A DNA stretch of 64,000 nucleotides from Serinicoccus profundi (GTDB taxonomy: Bacteria; Actinomycetota; Actinomycetes; Actinomycetales; Dermatophilaceae). The notes under the pieces are model-generated. The model saw nothing but the letters and a program-made list of their open reading frames with translations. It did not search any database and was not told the origin of the DNA. The translations under genes were made by a program, and so were the position numbers. Of this stretch, positions 63,386-64,000 are shown piece by piece; position 1 is the first letter of the stretch, and every line of letters starts with the position of its first letter. The stretch spans positions 1,426,001 to 1,490,000 of the forward strand of contig NZ_CP042862.1 of NCBI RefSeq assembly GCF_008001015.1. Direction: 5' to 3'.

Positions 63386-64000
63386 ATGACTGACCGGGCG
63401 TCGCTCGTGGTTCTCGCGACCCGGATCTACGCCCCCGAGGCGGCGGCCGCGACCTTCCGTCTGGGTGCCCTCGTGCGTTCCCTGAGCCGCCGGGCGTCCG
63501 TGCGCGTGCTCACGACGACGCCTCCGCCCGCACTCCGACAACCATCTGCGACGCTCGGTGGGTCTGAGGGCGACCATCTGCGGCGCTCGGTCGGGGAGGG
63601 GGAGCGCGATCGGGAAGGTCGCTCGGTCGGGGAGGGGGTCTCGGTCGAGTCGGGATCGCCGGACCATCGGGTCGGGGTGAGTCGCTGGCCGGTGCTGCGG
63701 GACGCCACGGGGTATGTCCGCGGCTACCTGCCCTACCTGTCGTTCGACCTGCCGCTCGCGCTGCGGCTGCTGACCGGCCCGCGCCCCGACGTCGTCGTCG
63801 TCGAGCCACCGCCGACCACCGGCGCCGTGACCCGGGTCGCCCTGGCGGTGCGCTCGCTGGGGCGGGCGCCGATCCCCTACGTCTACTACGCCGCGGACAT
63901 CTGGTCCGACGCCACCGCCTCGATGGGAGCCCCACGGGCGGTGGTCTCCCTCATGCGTTCTGTGGAGCGGTTCGCGCTGCGGGGCTCCCGCGACGTGATC
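63386..64000 (+). CDS. GT4-family glycosyltransferase, 3' end outside window
   Basis: N-terminal part (205 codons) of a GT-B glycosyltransferase, open to the end of the window. The start LVVLATRIYAPEAAAATFRL and LSRRASVRVLTTTPPP is the first Rossmann strand-helix of WbuB-like enzymes; YVRGYLPYLSFDLPLALRLL, RPDVVVVEPPPTTG and YYAADIWSDATASMG follow. Between them is a low-complexity stretch (codons about 50-85) that corresponds to inverted copies of the 32-bp repeat, so repeat DNA has expanded in frame into a loop. The ATG at 63386 begins 2 bp after the last upstream repeat. It probably adds the sugar made by the trio upstream. Confidence 0.8.
   Translation, partial: MTDRASLVVLATRIYAPEAAAATFRLGALVRSLSRRASVRVLTTTPPPALRQPSATLGGSEGDHLRRSVGEGERDREGRSVGEGVSVESGSPDHRVGVSRWPVLRDATGYVRGYLPYLSFDLPLALRLLTGPRPDVVVVEPPPTTGAVTRVALAVRSLGRAPIPYVYYAADIWSDATASMGAPRAVVSLMRSVERFALRGSRDVI
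63539..63639. repeat. Inverted and degenerate repeat copies inside the GT4 gene
   Basis: 63539-63564 and 63571-63596 are reverse-complement copies of the intergenic unit (core ACCATCTGCGACGCTCGGT). A further partial copy, CGCTCGGTCGGGGAGGGGG, occurs at 63584-63602 and again at 63621-63639. All are within the reading frame and keep it open. Confidence 0.85.

Overview
The window is high-GC DNA (about 70-73% by eye) with dense gene packing, many GTG starts, and many 1-4 bp start/stop overlaps. Marker genes are actinobacterial: SepH, DUF3710, DUF3159, DUF4193, DUF5998, a ferrochelatase with a Cys-rich C-terminus, and an AcnA/Dxs neighbourhood. A separate topoisomerase IV-type subunit A fits Micrococcales; an Intrasporangiaceae/Ornithinimicrobiaceae-like genome is my best guess, not proven. 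Nothing resembles a complete phage, plasmid, CRISPR array, tRNA or rRNA. There is no gene-free stretch over 300 bp; the longest (21537-21807) shows only a weak hairpin near 21557-21579.

Layout. 1-3577: peptidoglycan recycling operon (sugar kinase-MurQ fusion, AnmK, NagB), then a convergent short-chain fatty acid transporter. 5059-7158: divergent DsrE / TetR pair around a palindromic operator, with a rifamycin ADP-ribosyltransferase (arr) coupled to tetR. 7168-9266: small membrane proteins, a nucleotidyltransferase and a frameshifted VOC gene. 9272-22761: topoisomerase subunit A, MTA/SAH nucleosidase, an amidohydrolase-ornithine cyclodeaminase pair, an alpha/beta hydrolase, a DrrAB-type exporter, a lipoprotein, an M20 amidohydrolase, a PfkB kinase and a nitroreductase.

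22830-48496 is a conserved actinobacterial core block: PatA-like acetyltransferase, DUF5998, phosphodiesterase, thymidine kinase, sepH, TRIC channel, ferrochelatase, inositol monophosphatase, DUF4193, dut, DUF3710, DUF3159, an RNA methyltransferase, a luciferase-like monooxygenase fused to hemerythrin, aconitase, VOC dioxygenase, PPK2, PhzF, dxs, a diacylglycerol-kinase-like protein and an App1-like phosphatase. The same order, with losses, is known from Mycobacterium tuberculosis between dxs1 and sigA.

48552-64000 is more accessory: aldo/keto reductase, a sugar ABC importer, a decayed siderophore ABC importer (truncated permease, frameshifted permease, intact ATPase, no binding protein), a RIO kinase, a quinol monooxygenase-like protein, an NhaC antiporter, a second inositol phosphatase, and the start of a polysaccharide locus. 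That locus has DUF2304, GT2, a WbpD/WbpE/WbpB-like trio for a diacetamido-uronic acid sugar nucleotide, and a GT4 gene carrying repeat DNA.

Two signals go beyond gene calls. The word GTATGCC/GGCATAC is enriched across the window in all reading frames and between genes, even at the price of rare codons. Many genes also have a TAnnnT box 6-8 bp before the start codon, the mark of leaderless transcripts, which decides several starts.
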